The notes under the pieces are model-generated. The model saw nothing but the letters and a program-made list of their open reading frames with translations, was not told the DNA's origin and searched no databases. Made by a program: the position numbers and the translations under genes. Shown here piece by piece: positions 9,049 through 18,734 of a stretch of DNA of 64,000 nt; position 1 is the stretch's first letter; every line of letters begins with the position of its first letter. The stretch is from Pasteurellaceae bacterium LFhippo2 (GTDB lineage Bacteria > Pseudomonadota > Gammaproteobacteria > Enterobacterales > Pasteurellaceae): positions 1-64,000 of the forward strand of contig LEKJ01000116.1 in assembly GCA_029852775.1 (NCBI GenBank). Direction: 5' to 3'.

Positions 9049-10812
9049 ATGACTCAACAAACATTTATTACCGGTAAAGATGCAGCACTTGAAGATAGTA
9101 TTGCGACTTTCCAACACAAGCTAAAAACCTTAGGTTTTAATATTGAAGAAGCATCGTGGTTAAACCCAGTACCAAACGTATGGTCGGTGCATATTCGTGA
9201 TGTGGACTGCCCGCAATGCTTTACTAACGGTAAAGGTGCAACGCAAAAAGCAGCCCTTGCTTCAGCATTAGGCGAATACTTTGAACGTTTATCAACTAAC
9301 TATTTCTGGGCTGACTTCTACTTAGGTCAAGAAATGGCTGAAAGTGAATTTGTTCACTATCCAACAGAAAAATGGTTTGAAATTGAAGATGAAGATCTAC
9401 TGCCAGAAGGGATTTTAGATCCATTCCTACGTAATTATTTCGATCCACACGGCGATTTAACCCCTGATCTATTAATCGATCTGCAATCAGGCAACTATGA
9501 TCGTGGTATCGTCGCGCTACCTTATACTCGCCAATCAGATAATCAAACGGTTTATATTCCGCAAAGCATTATCGCAAACTTATTCGTATCAAACGGTATG
9601 TCTGCAGGTAATACCAAGAACGAAGCACGCGTACAAGGCTTATCAGAAGTATTTGAGCGTTTTGTGAAAAACCGCATTATCACTGAAGCAATTAGCTTAC
9701 CTGAAATTCCACAATCAGTGATTGACGGCTACCCAACAATCAAGGCCTCTATTGAAAAATTAGAGCAAGAAGGCTTCCCTATTTTATGCTACGACGCATC
9801 ATTAGGCGGCGAATTCCCTGTTATCTGTGTAATTTTATTAAATCCAAATAACGGTACTTGCTTCGCTTCATTCGGTGCACACCCGAACTTCCAAGTGGCA
9901 TTTGAGCGTACTGTAACGGAATTATTACAAGGTCGTGGCTTAAAAGATTTAGACGTATTCGCACCACCTTCATTCAACAATGACGATGTGGCAGATCACG
10001 CTAACCTTGAAACACACTTTATCGACTCAAGCGGTCTGATTTCGTGGGATCTTTTCAAATCAGAAGCCGATTACGATTTCGTTCACTGGGATTTCTCAGG
10101 CTCGACGGAACAAGAATTTGCCAATATGATGGCAATCTTCAATAAATATGAACAAGAAGTTTATATTATGGATTACGAGCATTTAGGCGTTTACGCTTGC
10201 CGTATTCTTGCCCCAGGTATGTCAAACATCTACCCTGCGGACGATTTAGTTTACGCAAACAATAATATGGGTATGGAATGGCGTGAAATCTTATTAGATT
10301 TACCACACTTCCACCACGATAAAGAGACTTACCAAGAGTTACTTGATGAGTTGGATGAACAAAGCATTGACGATATGACCCGTGTGCGTGAGTTCTTAGG
10401 CGTGGTTGCTGAAAAAGGTTCTGCATTACAAACACTACGTATCGGTGAATTAAAATCAATGTTACACCTAGCATTAGGCAACCTTGAAGAAGCATTAGAC
10501 TGGGCAAACTGGACAGCAAATATGAACGCGAGTGTATTCAGTGCAGAGCGTAATAACTACTACCGCTGTTTAATCAGCTCAATCGAGCTATTCTTAGATG
10601 AAGAGCGTACGCCAGAACAATACCGTATGGTATTTGAGAAAATGTATGGCAAACAAGCGGTTGAAGCTGCTTGGTCTGCAGTACAAGGCGGTAACCCATT
10701 TAATGGCTTACAAGGTGCTGATGAAAGTCTTGCAACAATGAAAGCGCACCAAAAATTATTAGACGCTTATCGTAAATTACAACGTGCGAAGGTAAATCCA
10801 ATCCCGCGTTAA
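9049..10812 (+). CDS. ycaO: YcaO-domain protein, S12 methylthiolation accessory factor
   Basis: At 587 residues this aligns end to end by eye with E. coli YcaO (586). YcaO enzymes use ATP to activate amide bonds. The E. coli protein helps RimO in beta-methylthiolation of ribosomal protein S12, though its exact reaction is unclear. The N-terminal two thirds hold the YcaO fold, with the conserved acidic segments ALGEYFERLS and GLSEVFERFVKNR. The C-terminal part is a helical TPR-like region. No peptide precursor or azoline-cluster gene lies nearby, so a natural-product role is unlikely. It is a single-gene unit with a terminator shared with rsmA. Confidence 0.93.
   Translation: MTQQTFITGKDAALEDSIATFQHKLKTLGFNIEEASWLNPVPNVWSVHIRDVDCPQCFTNGKGATQKAALASALGEYFERLSTNYFWADFYLGQEMAESEFVHYPTEKWFEIEDEDLLPEGILDPFLRNYFDPHGDLTPDLLIDLQSGNYDRGIVALPYTRQSDNQTVYIPQSIIANLFVSNGMSAGNTKNEARVQGLSEVFERFVKNRIITEAISLPEIPQSVIDGYPTIKASIEKLEQEGFPILCYDASLGGEFPVICVILLNPNNGTCFASFGAHPNFQVAFERTVTELLQGRGLKDLDVFAPPSFNNDDVADHANLETHFIDSSGLISWDLFKSEADYDFVHWDFSGSTEQEFANMMAIFNKYEQEVYIMDYEHLGVYACRILAPGMSNIYPADDLVYANNNMGMEWREILLDLPHFHHDKETYQELLDELDEQSIDDMTRVREFLGVVAEKGSALQTLRIGELKSMLHLALGNLEEALDWANWTANMNASVFSAERNNYYRCLISSIELFLDEERTPEQYRMVFEKMYGKQAVEAAWSAVQGGNPFNGLQGADESLATMKAHQKLLDAYRKLQRAKVNPIPR
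10653..10661 (+). other. DNA uptake signal core within ycaO
   Basis: Exact ACAAGCGGT read in frame as part of KQAVEA near the YcaO C-terminus. Confidence 0.65.
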
Positions 10813-10820
10813 TCCCTAAC

Positions 10821-10859
10821 AAAATGGGCTAGAGAAATTACTCTCTAGCCCATTTTTTA
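10821..10859. terminator. Bidirectional terminator between ycaO and rsmA
   Basis: The 12-bp arms TGGGCTAGAGAA-type and CTCTCTAGCCCA are flanked by A and T runs and lie between convergent genes. Confidence 0.85.
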
Positions 10860-10866
10860 TCTCTAA

Positions 10867-11745
10867 TTATTCTGCTTCATTTGCAAAAAATTCGTCAATA
10901 TCGACCGGTTGTTTATCTTCTGGCGGATTGTCATATAGCCAGTTCGCTAAACGTGCGTAGTCGGCTAACGCTAAATTCTCTGCACGTGCATTTAAATCAA
11001 TCCCTAACGCTTCTAGCTGTTCTGCACTGAATAGTGTTGAAAGTGCATTACGTAGCGTTTTACGGCGTTGGTTAAATGCTTGAGTGGTTACACGATTTAA
11101 CCAGTAAACATCTTTTACGGGGTGTGGTAACACTTTGTAAGGCACTAAGCGTACAACCGCTGAATCCACTTTTGGCGCTGGTTTAAACGCATTTGGCGGA
11201 ACTTCAAGCACTGGCATTACTTGGCAATAGTATTGCGCCATAATGGTTAAACGGCCGTAAGCCTTGCTATTTGGGCCTGCACATAGACGTTTTACCACTT
11301 CTTTTTGCAACATAAAGTGCATATCTTTGATTAAATCGTGGAATTTAAACAAGTGGAACATTAACGGCGTTGAGATGTTATAAGGTAAGTTACCAAATAC
11401 ACGCACATTCTGTTCTGCAGTTAGATTTAAACTCTCAAAATATTCACGGAAGTTAAAGCGCAGCGCATCTTGCTCAATAATGGTTAATTTATGATTTAAA
11501 AATGGGTGATGACGCAGGCGCTCTGCTAAATCGCGGTCTAACTCAACAACCGTTAATTTATCCACTTGATCCGCAACTGGCTCCGTTAAAGCACCTAAAC
11601 CCGGACCAATCTCTAGTAAGAATTGATCTTTTTGCGGATTGATTGCCGCCACAATATTGTGAATTACATTTTGGTCGTGTAAGAAGTTTTGACCAAAACG
11701 TTTACGGGCAGTATGCCCTAAATGTTTTTTTGAATTTGAACTCAT
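10867..11745 (-). CDS. rsmA: 16S rRNA (A1518/A1519) dimethyltransferase RsmA/KsgA
   Basis: This 292-residue SAM-dependent enzyme dimethylates two adenosines near the 3' end of 16S rRNA late in 30S assembly. SAM motif I is [11 protein letters not shown]. The catalytic NLPY motif is in [10 protein letters not shown]. The N-terminal [14 protein letters not shown] is characteristic. The C-terminus is extended by an acidic tail (about 275-292). It lies downstream of surA, as in the E. coli surA-pdxA-rsmA order, but pdxA is absent and a repeat pair plus hairpin lies between. Confidence 0.96.
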   Translation of the reverse strand: MSSNSKKHLGHTARKRFGQNFLHDQNVIHNIVAAINPQKDQFLLEIGPGLGALTEPVADQVDKLTVVELDRDLAERLRHHPFLNHKLTIIEQDALRFNFREYFESLNLTAEQNVRVFGNLPYNISTPLMFHLFKFHDLIKDMHFMLQKEVVKRLCAGPNSKAYGRLTIMAQYYCQVMPVLEVPPNAFKPAPKVDSAVVRLVPYKVLPHPVKDVYWLNRVTTQAFNQRRKTLRNALSTLFSAEQLEALGIDLNARAENLALADYARLANWLYDNPPEDKQPVDIDEFFANEAE

Positions 11746-11799
11746 TTTTTTTCCAATGTTATTCAGTATGTTAGATATCCGAAATTATAAATCATTTAT

Positions 11800-11866
11800 G
11801 TAGGATGGGCATCCTTGCCCATCAATAAAACAAGGAATTTACGGTGGGCAAGGATGCCCACCCTAC
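11800..11866. repeat. GTAG-hairpin REP pair, class A
   Basis: The monomer at 11800-11823 is GTAG followed by stem GATGGGCA / TGCCCATC. The inverted monomer at 11843-11866 has GGTGGGCA / TGCCCACC and ends in CTAC. The G-C to A-T change at the second stem pair is compensated on both arms. Confidence 0.85.
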
Positions 11867-11893
11867 AAATATTTTTGAAACTGTTATACGCAA

Positions 11894-11918
11894 AGAACCC
11901 CGCACTAAGCGAGGTTCT
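11894..11918 (-). terminator. Probable terminator of surA
   Basis: The hairpin AGAACCCCGC / GCGAGGTTCT lies 20 bases after the surA stop. The T-run is short, so efficiency is uncertain. Confidence 0.55.
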
Positions 11919-11937
11919 TAAATTTAGTTATCTAAAA

Positions 11938-12876
11938 CTATTTTGCGTATTGGATTTCAGCACGATTTCTTAATGCTTTCACCCAGTTTTTTGACGCAGA
12001 TTGTGCTTGTTTATCAACAAGTTGCTCATAAGCTTTTTGCATATATGCATCTTCAGTACGGTCGCCCTGACGAGTATCTGTCACTTTTAAGATATGCCAA
12101 CCGAATTTAGATTTAAATGGCGCAGTGATCGCATTTTTCTTCGCTGATTTAGCAGCTTTTGCAAACGCTGGGTCGTAAACATCTAAGAAATTAAAACCTA
12201 AATCACCACCTTCAGCACCAGAAACATAGTCTACAGAGTTTGCTTGAGCTGCTTGTTCAAAGGTCGTTTTACCCGCTTTAATATCAGCTAAAATACCGTT
12301 TAATTTCGCTTTTGCTTGAGCGTCATTTAGAATCGGAGTTGTTTTAATTAAAATATGGCTAACGCGGTGTTCTGTGCCGTGAACCGTTTTTAATTTACCT
12401 TTCGCTTTAGCATCATCAATCATTTTTTTCGCTAATGCGTGAACATCTTCTTGCTCAACTTTGATTGATTTACCAATTGATTGATGGCGAACTTGCTCCA
12501 TCATCATCTGGTGTGCAATTTGCTGACGATATTGATTTAAGGTAATACGTTGTGAATCAAGATAATCTAATAACTGACCGTAAGTAATACCATTTTGAAT
12601 CGCGATATTTTCAATTACTTGGTCAACTTGTGCGTAGTTAATTTTTACACCAGATTCTTGAATCGCTTTTTGCACTAAATAATCATCAATAGTGCTTTCT
12701 AATGCAGCTTTACGATTTGCTTCATTATTTGCTTTTTTACCAAGTGACTTAACCACTTGGCTTTGCATAATTGGGTAGCCATCTACGATTGCTAACACGC
12801 GTTCTTCTGCTTTTGCAACTTGGCTAACAGCAAATAACGTGGTTAAACCAATAAATAGAGTTTTTGCTAATTTCAT
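11938..12876 (-). CDS. surA: Periplasmic chaperone / peptidyl-prolyl isomerase SurA (single parvulin domain)
   Basis: At 312 residues this has a signal peptide ending at AKA/EER (about residue 23). An N-terminal chaperone module of the SurA_N type follows (about 25-160), then one parvulin domain (about 170-270, with VSHILIK, GGDLGFNF and FGWHILKV) and a C-terminal helix. E. coli SurA has 428 residues and two parvulin domains. The shorter single-domain form is normal for Pasteurellaceae. It assists folding of outer-membrane proteins. The position next to rsmA supports the SurA identity over PpiD or PrsA. Confidence 0.88.
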   Translation of the reverse strand: MKLAKTLFIGLTTLFAVSQVAKAEERVLAIVDGYPIMQSQVVKSLGKKANNEANRKAALESTIDDYLVQKAIQESGVKINYAQVDQVIENIAIQNGITYGQLLDYLDSQRITLNQYRQQIAHQMMMEQVRHQSIGKSIKVEQEDVHALAKKMIDDAKAKGKLKTVHGTEHRVSHILIKTTPILNDAQAKAKLNGILADIKAGKTTFEQAAQANSVDYVSGAEGGDLGFNFLDVYDPAFAKAAKSAKKNAITAPFKSKFGWHILKVTDTRQGDRTEDAYMQKAYEQLVDKQAQSASKNWVKALRNRAEIQYAK

Positions 12877-12949
12877 TTTTTATTCCTATCGACTAATTAA
12901 CAATAAATAATAGACGGTTGCTTAGAATACCATTTCTAGAAAAGGTTCA

Positions 12950-14377
12950 TTATAGTGACTGAATTTTCTTAATTACATTCGACGTTGAACATCCATTTTC
13001 AAAATTCAGCACTCGAACATCACCGCCATTTGCCCAAACTTCTTGGCTTCCGGCAATATCTTCAGGCTTATAATCGCCCCCTTTCACTAATAAATCAGGA
13101 AGGATTTCACCGATTAAGCGTTGTGGAGTATCTTCGCCAAATGGCACAACCCAATCGACAGAAGCAAGACCAGCAAGTACCGCCATACGCGCATCTAAGT
13201 TATTTATCGGGCGTGATTCACCTTTTAGACGTTTTACAGATTCATCTGTATTTACCGCTACGATTAATCGATCACCTAATTTGCGCGCATTTTCTAAATA
13301 AGAAACGTGTCCTGGGTGCAGAATATCGAAGCAACCATTAGTCATCACAATTTTCTCACCACGCTGTTTTGCTTGCTCAACCACATCTTTTAATTCAGCT
13401 TCAGTAACTACCCCAAAACCTGTTTCAGTACGTTGATGAATCGCTTGTTCTAGCTCACTTGGTGTTACCGTTGAAGTACCTAATTTGCCCACAACCACAC
13501 CCGCGGCTGCATTCGCTAAATAGCACGCTTCTTCATAAGAACGGCCATCTGCAATGGCTGTTGCAAGAACACTGATAACCGTATCGCCTGCACCAGTTAC
13601 ATCATAAACTTCTTTCGCCTGAGTCGCTAAATGGAATACAGGTTGGTTCGGGCGAAGTAAGGTCATCCCTTTTTCAGAGCGAGTCACTAATAACGCTGAT
13701 AAATCATAATCAGCAATCATTTTTAAGCCTTTCGCTTCAATCTCTGCATCATCTTTGCAATGCCCTACAACCGCTTCAAATTCAGACATATTTGGCGTTA
13801 AGAGCGTTGCACCGCGATAGCGTTCAAAATCCGTCCCTTTTGGATCGATTAACACTGGTACATTCGCTTTACGAGCAATTTGAATCATCTGTTGAACAGA
13901 TTCTAAGGTGCCTTTGCCGTAATCAGATAAAATCAATGCGCCGTAAGCGGTCACTTCTGCCGCTAATTTTGCAAGAAGCGGTTGGCTATCCACATTATGG
14001 AAACCTTCTTCAAAGTCTAAACGTAATAGCTGTTGATGACGAGATAAAATGCGTAATTTAGTGATGGTTGGATGAGAATCCACCGCCACACAATTATTTT
14101 GAATATTGTGTGAATTTAGCAATTTATCTAACGCATTACCTGCGTCATCTTGTCCAACTAAGCCGTGTAAGGTCACTGGCACATTAAGACTCGCAATATT
14201 CATTGCAACGTTTGCTGCACCGCCCGCACGCTCTTCAATATCTTGGACTTTCACCACAGGCACTGGTGCCTCTGGTGAAATACGGTTGGTCGCACCAAAC
14301 CAGTAGCGGTCCAACATTACATCACCAAGCACAAGCACTTTTGCATTATTAAATTTAGGTGAGTATTGCATCATCAT
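12950..14377 (-). CDS. hldE: Bifunctional heptose-7-phosphate kinase / heptose-1-phosphate adenylyltransferase HldE
   Basis: This 475-residue two-domain protein supplies ADP-heptose for the LPS inner core. The N-terminal ribokinase-like domain (about 1-320) has GGAANVAMN and the catalytic GAGDT motif. The C-terminal nucleotidyltransferase domain (about 345-475) has [16 protein letters not shown]. The fused form matches enterics and Pasteurellaceae. It follows der by 12 bases and lpxL lies one gene further upstream, so the run combines lipid A acylation and core sugar supply. Three ATG codons in a row precede QYSP, so the exact start may vary by two residues. Confidence 0.96.
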   Translation of the reverse strand: MMMQYSPKFNNAKVLVLGDVMLDRYWFGATNRISPEAPVPVVKVQDIEERAGGAANVAMNIASLNVPVTLHGLVGQDDAGNALDKLLNSHNIQNNCVAVDSHPTITKLRILSRHQQLLRLDFEEGFHNVDSQPLLAKLAAEVTAYGALILSDYGKGTLESVQQMIQIARKANVPVLIDPKGTDFERYRGATLLTPNMSEFEAVVGHCKDDAEIEAKGLKMIADYDLSALLVTRSEKGMTLLRPNQPVFHLATQAKEVYDVTGAGDTVISVLATAIADGRSYEEACYLANAAAGVVVGKLGTSTVTPSELEQAIHQRTETGFGVVTEAELKDVVEQAKQRGEKIVMTNGCFDILHPGHVSYLENARKLGDRLIVAVNTDESVKRLKGESRPINNLDARMAVLAGLASVDWVVPFGEDTPQRLIGEILPDLLVKGGDYKPEDIAGSQEVWANGGDVRVLNFENGCSTSNVIKKIQSL

Positions 14378-14389
14378 CGAAAACGTCCT

Positions 14390-15901
14390 CTATCTTTTGC
14401 TTTTCTTGATAAATTTCATTAAACGCTTACGTTTACGTAACTGATTCGGCGTTAATTTATTACGTTTACCCGCAAATGGGTTACTTCCTTCTTGGAACTG
14501 AATACGAATCGGAGAACCGATAATTTTCAAACTCTTACGGAAATAATTTGATAAATAACGCTTATAAGAATCCGCTAAACGATCTAACTGGTTACCGTGA
14601 ACCACAATAATTGGCGGATTATAACCACCTGGGTGCGCATATTTTAATTTCACACGACGACCATTCACCATTGGCGGTTGGTGTTCATCGGTTGCCATTT
14701 TTAAGATACGAGTCAACATTGACGTTGATGTTTTCTTCGTTGCGCACTGGTAAGCTTCTTGTACCGAGCCAAATAAGTTACCCACACCACTACCGTGTAA
14801 AGCTGAAATAAAGTGAACACGCGCGAAGTCGATAAAGTCTAAACGGCGATCAAGCTCCGATTTCACATTATCTTTTACATCTTGAGTTAAGCCATCCCAT
14901 TTGTTTACTACGATAACCAATGATTTACCTGCATTTAGAATAAAGCCTAATAGTGATAAATCTTGGTCTGAAATACCGTCATTCGCATCAATGGTTAATA
15001 ACACTACGTTTGCGTCTTGGATTGCTTGTAAAGTTTTGATTACCGAGAATTTTTCAACGGCTAAATGTACTTTACCACGCTTACGCACACCGGCAGTGTC
15101 AATGATTGTGTAGTGCTGACCATCATGTTCCATCGGGATATAGATAGAATCACGCGTTGTACCTGGCATATCGTAAACAACCACGCGCTCTTCACCTAAG
15201 ATACGGTTAGTTAAGGTTGATTTACCTACATTTGGACGACCAACAATCGCGATTTTGATATTTTTATTATCAATTTCTTCTTGTTCTTCTTCTAACGCTT
15301 CGTCTAATAACGCGGTATCTTCTTCGTTTTCAAAGTCAAAATCGTGATCCCACTCATCTTGTTCTTCTGCAATTTCTTCATCAGATTCAACCGCTTGATC
15401 ATCCAATTTTTCCGCTAATGGCGCTAAAACTTGTTCGATAAGCTGAGTTACGCCACGCCCTTGTGCGGCAGCGATCTGTTCAACTTCGCCTAAACCTAAT
15501 GAATAGAACTCCGCACAGTGAGAATCTGCGTCGATACCGTCTGTTTTGTTTGCTACAACAACGGTCGTTTTCTCACGTTGACGTAAATATTGCGCAATAC
15601 CAATATCCGCTGGTAATAAACCTGCACGCGCATCCACTAAAAATAAAACAACATCTGCTTCTTCAATCGCAAGTAACGATTGTTCAGCCATTTTCTCTTC
15701 AACACCTTCTTCTGTGCCATCGATACCGCCAGTATCAATTACGATAAAATCGTGACCGGCAATATTTGCGTGGCCATATTTACGGTCACGCGTTAAGCCT
15801 GGGAAATCCGCCACTAACGCATCACGAGTGCGCGTTAAACGGTTAAATAACGTAGATTTACCTACGTTTGGTCTGCCTACTAGGGCAACAACAGGAGTCA
15901 T
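14390..15901 (-). CDS. der: Ribosome-biogenesis GTPase Der (EngA)
   Basis: This 503-residue essential GTPase for 50S assembly has two tandem G domains. Each has GRPNVGKST as its P-loop (first at residues 8-16, second near 219) and NK(T/W)D as its G4 motif. A long acidic linker (about 170-210, rich in Glu and Asp) joins them, and a KH-like domain with a basic tail ends in Lys/Arg. Unlike E. coli, where der follows bamB, it sits here between lpxL and hldE. Confidence 0.97.
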   Translation of the reverse strand: MTPVVALVGRPNVGKSTLFNRLTRTRDALVADFPGLTRDRKYGHANIAGHDFIVIDTGGIDGTEEGVEEKMAEQSLLAIEEADVVLFLVDARAGLLPADIGIAQYLRQREKTTVVVANKTDGIDADSHCAEFYSLGLGEVEQIAAAQGRGVTQLIEQVLAPLAEKLDDQAVESDEEIAEEQDEWDHDFDFENEEDTALLDEALEEEQEEIDNKNIKIAIVGRPNVGKSTLTNRILGEERVVVYDMPGTTRDSIYIPMEHDGQHYTIIDTAGVRKRGKVHLAVEKFSVIKTLQAIQDANVVLLTIDANDGISDQDLSLLGFILNAGKSLVIVVNKWDGLTQDVKDNVKSELDRRLDFIDFARVHFISALHGSGVGNLFGSVQEAYQCATKKTSTSMLTRILKMATDEHQPPMVNGRRVKLKYAHPGGYNPPIIVVHGNQLDRLADSYKRYLSNYFRKSLKIIGSPIRIQFQEGSNPFAGKRNKLTPNQLRKRKRLMKFIKKSKR

Positions 15902-15985
15902 ATAAAAACCTCAATAAAAATTCTACTTGCGGATCATACGCAAAATCGGGCTATTATAGCCTAAATTCCGTCAAAGCGTATGAAA

Positions 15986-16927
15986 TCAATCATACAAACT
16001 TGGATCATTCTCATTCGGACGCGTTTTAAAACGGCGATGAAGCCACATATATTGGCTTTGTGCTTGCATAATTTCCGATTCAACCACTTTATTCATTTGG
16101 GTTGCTGTATCAATTTCGTTTTCGCACTGGCTAAAATCAACCATCGGACTAATTTTTACCGTATAACCTGAAAAGTCATCATTACGCATTGGAGTAAATG
16201 GCACAACGATCGAATTTGGTGCTGAACGCAATAACATTCGTGTTCCTGCCGTTGTACAAGCTTCTTCGACTGCAAAGAATGGCACAAAAACGCTATTTTT
16301 ACGGCCGTAATCGTGATCCGGCGCATACCAGATTGTTTCGCCTGCACGTAATACTTTGATCATTCCGCGCAGATCTTTACGATCTAACATCGCTTTATTG
16401 GAACGTACACGCCCACGAAACTGGATCCAATCTAACAACGGATTATCATTAGGACGATACACACCAATCCCCTGATGATGAAGACCAACAATTCTTGCTC
16501 CTAATTCTAAGGTTAAGAAATGCACCCCAACAAAAATAACGCCAGTTCCTTCACCTTGATTTTTAAGGTGTTCAAGCCCTTCAACTTTTGACCATTTTAG
16601 AATTCGGCTATCAGACCAGAACCACGCCATCCCCGTTTCAATGATAGCCATTCCTACAGATTCGATATTTTTTTCGATGATTTCATCAATCTGCTCTTTA
16701 GAATAATTCGGAAAACAGAGTTCTAAATTACGGCGGGCAATTCTAATTCGGCGTTTGCCAAAACCTAATTTTGCAAATAATTTTCCTAAGCCTTTACCAA
16801 TTTTAACTAACACAGGATAAGGCAAACATAAAATTAATTTAAAAAGACCTAATGCAAGCCATAGTCCCCAATATTTTGGATGGAGAAATACTCGCTGAAA
16901 TGGAGGAATATGCTTATTTTTTGTCAT
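15986..16927 (-). CDS. lpxL: Lipid A lauroyl/myristoyl acyltransferase LpxL (HtrB)
   Basis: This 313-residue inner-membrane late acyltransferase of lipid A synthesis has an N-terminal hydrophobic anchor (about 17-40). The catalytic H-X4-E motif is HFLTLE, followed by GIGVYRPNDNPLLDW and the YAPDHDYG motif. The C-terminus YMWLHRRFKTRP is diagnostic. Segments match LpxL/HtrB better than LpxM. In H. influenzae htrB is next to the heptose gene rfaE, and the same neighbourhood is kept here with der inserted between. The acyl chain preference cannot be read from the sequence. Confidence 0.93.
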   Translation of the reverse strand: MTKNKHIPPFQRVFLHPKYWGLWLALGLFKLILCLPYPVLVKIGKGLGKLFAKLGFGKRRIRIARRNLELCFPNYSKEQIDEIIEKNIESVGMAIIETGMAWFWSDSRILKWSKVEGLEHLKNQGEGTGVIFVGVHFLTLELGARIVGLHHQGIGVYRPNDNPLLDWIQFRGRVRSNKAMLDRKDLRGMIKVLRAGETIWYAPDHDYGRKNSVFVPFFAVEEACTTAGTRMLLRSAPNSIVVPFTPMRNDDFSGYTVKISPMVDFSQCENEIDTATQMNKVVESEIMQAQSQYMWLHRRFKTRPNENDPSLYD

Positions 16928-17026
16928 TTATTTTATCCTTTATAATAAATAAGACTAAATTATAATCAAATTGTTTATAAAAATGTTATCTACTTCACAT
17001 TTTTTAACTTTATTTCATTTTGGGGC

Positions 17027-17055
17027 TTGCTATTTTGGAGTGAAAGGCATATTTT
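17027..17055 (+). promoter_or_regulatory. Putative raiA promoter
   Basis: TTGCTA (17027-17032) and TATTTT (17050-17055) are spaced by 17 bases. A leader of about 60 bases would result, and a GAGG Shine-Dalgarno lies before the start. Confidence 0.45.
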
Positions 17056-17118
17056 GAACCCATCAAAATTAATTGATCCACAGACCTGAGATGGTCGTCA
17101 CAAAAAGAGGAAAATGCT

Positions 17119-17445
17119 ATGACAATCAATATCTCAAGCAAACAAATGGAAGTTACTCCTGCAATCCGTACACATATTGAGGAACGTTTAGCAAAACTTA
17201 ATAAATGGCAAACCCAATTAATTAATCCGCATTTTATTATTCATAAATTGCCGAATGGTTATGAAGTTGAAGCATCAATCGGCACTCCAGTTGGAGATTT
17301 ATTTGCCAAAGCTCAACACGACGATCTATACGCTGCAATTAATGAAGTTGAAGATAAATTAGAGACTCAATTAAATAAACAAAAACATAAAGGCGAAGCA
17401 CGTCGCGCAGACGAAAGCATCAAAAAAGCGAATGAGCAATTATAA
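17119..17445 (+). CDS. raiA: Ribosome-associated hibernation factor RaiA (YfiA)
   Basis: This 108-residue protein belongs to the HPF/YfiA family. [16 protein letters not shown] at the N-terminus and [17 protein letters not shown] near the C-terminus are near-identical to the enteric protein. It binds the 30S A- and P-site region and stalls translation in stationary phase or cold. It lacks the longer acidic tail of E. coli RaiA, so whether it forms 70S monomers or helps 100S dimers is uncertain. It is a monocistronic unit, convergent with mrp. The rpoN-linked hpf gene is missing near lptB, so this may be the main hibernation factor. Confidence 0.92.
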   Translation: MTINISSKQMEVTPAIRTHIEERLAKLNKWQTQLINPHFIIHKLPNGYEVEASIGTPVGDLFAKAQHDDLYAAINEVEDKLETQLNKQKHKGEARRADESIKKANEQL

Positions 17446-17465
17446 CCTCTAGCTAATTAATAAAT

Positions 17466-17495
17466 AAAGCCAAGCAGAAATGCTTGGCTTTTTTT
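17466..17495. terminator. Bidirectional terminator between raiA and mrp
   Basis: The stem AAGCCAAGC / GCTTGGCTT, with loop AGAAAT, is followed by seven T on the plus strand and has A-rich DNA on the other side. Confidence 0.85.
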
Positions 17496-17501
17496 CATTC
17501 A

Positions 17502-18599
17502 TTATTTTACTTCGCGAATCATAATCTCTGATGGAATTACACTTCCTTGCCAATATAATTCTGCTGCAACTTTACTTGCTAGTTCAATGTAAGCTTGACT
17601 AATTTCGTGAGATGGATCTGCAGCAACAGTTGGCGTACCGCTATCTAAATCTTCGCGTAAACGGATATGTAACGGCATTTGGCCTAATACTTGCGTATTG
17701 TATTTAGCTGCAACTTTATCCGCACCGCCCGCACCAAAAATATGTTCGTGGTGGCCACAGTTTGCACAAATATGCACACTCATATTTTCAATCACACCTA
17801 ATACTGGCACTGATACTTTTTGGAACATTGAAATCCCTTTAATCGCATCTAATAGCGCAATATCTTGTGGAGTCGTTACCACTAAAGCACCCGTTACAGG
17901 AATTTGCTGTGAAAGCGTTAATTGAATATCACCTGTACCTGGTGGCATATCAATTACAAGATAGTCTAAATCCGGCCACCAAGTTTCTTGCAATAATTGA
18001 CTTAATGCACTACTCGCCATTGGACCACGCCAAACAGTCGCATTATCAGCCGGCATTAAATAGCCGATTGAGTTTGAATATAAACCGTGAGCTTCGATTG
18101 GAGTAATGTGCTGATTATCTGGCGACATTGGGCGCTGATCTTCTGCACCTAGCATATGTGGAATAGACGGACCATAAATATCTGCATCTAAAATCCCTAC
18201 TCGCGCACCTTGTGCTTTTAATGCAAGGGCTAAGTTCACAGATGTGGTTGATTTACCTACACCACCTTTACCCGATGTCACCGCAATAATATTTTTAACA
18301 CCATTTACTGCAGGATGGTTATTTGCTCGTTTTAGGGTTGCGATTTGGTAAGTTAATACCCATTTTACACCGCTTGCACCACTAGCTTGTTTTAATTGTG
18401 CTTCAGTAGCTACTTTTAACTGCTCAAAAGCAGTGTTCCACGCAAATGGTAATTGTAATTCAATGCGTAGCGTTTCACCGCCAAGCTCTACTTTTTTTAA
18501 TGCGCCTAATGCGATTAAATCTTTTTGTAAGGTTGAATGTTGAAAACCTTGCAAAATCCCTTTAATTTCAGCGAGTTGCTGTTCATTAAGTTGATTCAT
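17502..18599 (-). CDS. mrp: Iron-sulfur cluster carrier protein Mrp (ApbC), P-loop NTPase
   Basis: This 365-residue protein has an N-terminal MIP18/DUF59-like domain (about 5-85) and then a ParA/MinD-type P-loop domain with GKGGVGKST near residue 108. The cluster-binding CxxC is in HICANCGHHEH. It carries and delivers 4Fe-4S clusters to apo-proteins in the cytoplasm. The length matches the E. coli protein. It is transcribed alone, apart from a possible read-in from the OppA-type gene upstream. Confidence 0.93.
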   Translation of the reverse strand: MNQLNEQQLAEIKGILQGFQHSTLQKDLIALGALKKVELGGETLRIELQLPFAWNTAFEQLKVATEAQLKQASGASGVKWVLTYQIATLKRANNHPAVNGVKNIIAVTSGKGGVGKSTTSVNLALALKAQGARVGILDADIYGPSIPHMLGAEDQRPMSPDNQHITPIEAHGLYSNSIGYLMPADNATVWRGPMASSALSQLLQETWWPDLDYLVIDMPPGTGDIQLTLSQQIPVTGALVVTTPQDIALLDAIKGISMFQKVSVPVLGVIENMSVHICANCGHHEHIFGAGGADKVAAKYNTQVLGQMPLHIRLREDLDSGTPTVAADPSHEISQAYIELASKVAAELYWQGSVIPSEIMIREVK

Positions 18600-18628
18600 A
18601 GAAATCCTTCTTTAGACTAATATACACA

Positions 18629-18657
18629 ATATGGGAAGCCTTCCAAGCTCCCCATAT
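18629..18657 (-). terminator. Possible terminator of the 18735-20252 gene
   Basis: The inverted repeat ATATGGG-AAGC / GCTC-CCCATAT lies in the mrp upstream gap. It lacks a clear T-run, so it may only be an mRNA hairpin. Confidence 0.35.
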
Positions 18658-18734
18658 AAAAATTATCCCGACTAACTGCGTCAGATACTAAACCGCATTT
18701 TATGCCAATTACTCGCGAAAGCAATGAATTATTT

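Noticed and set aside
9049-10812. Thiazole/oxazole-modified peptide biosynthesis by the YcaO protein
   Set aside because: The protein matches the E. coli ribosomal-protein YcaO along its length, and no precursor peptide, dehydrogenase or transporter cluster adjoins it.
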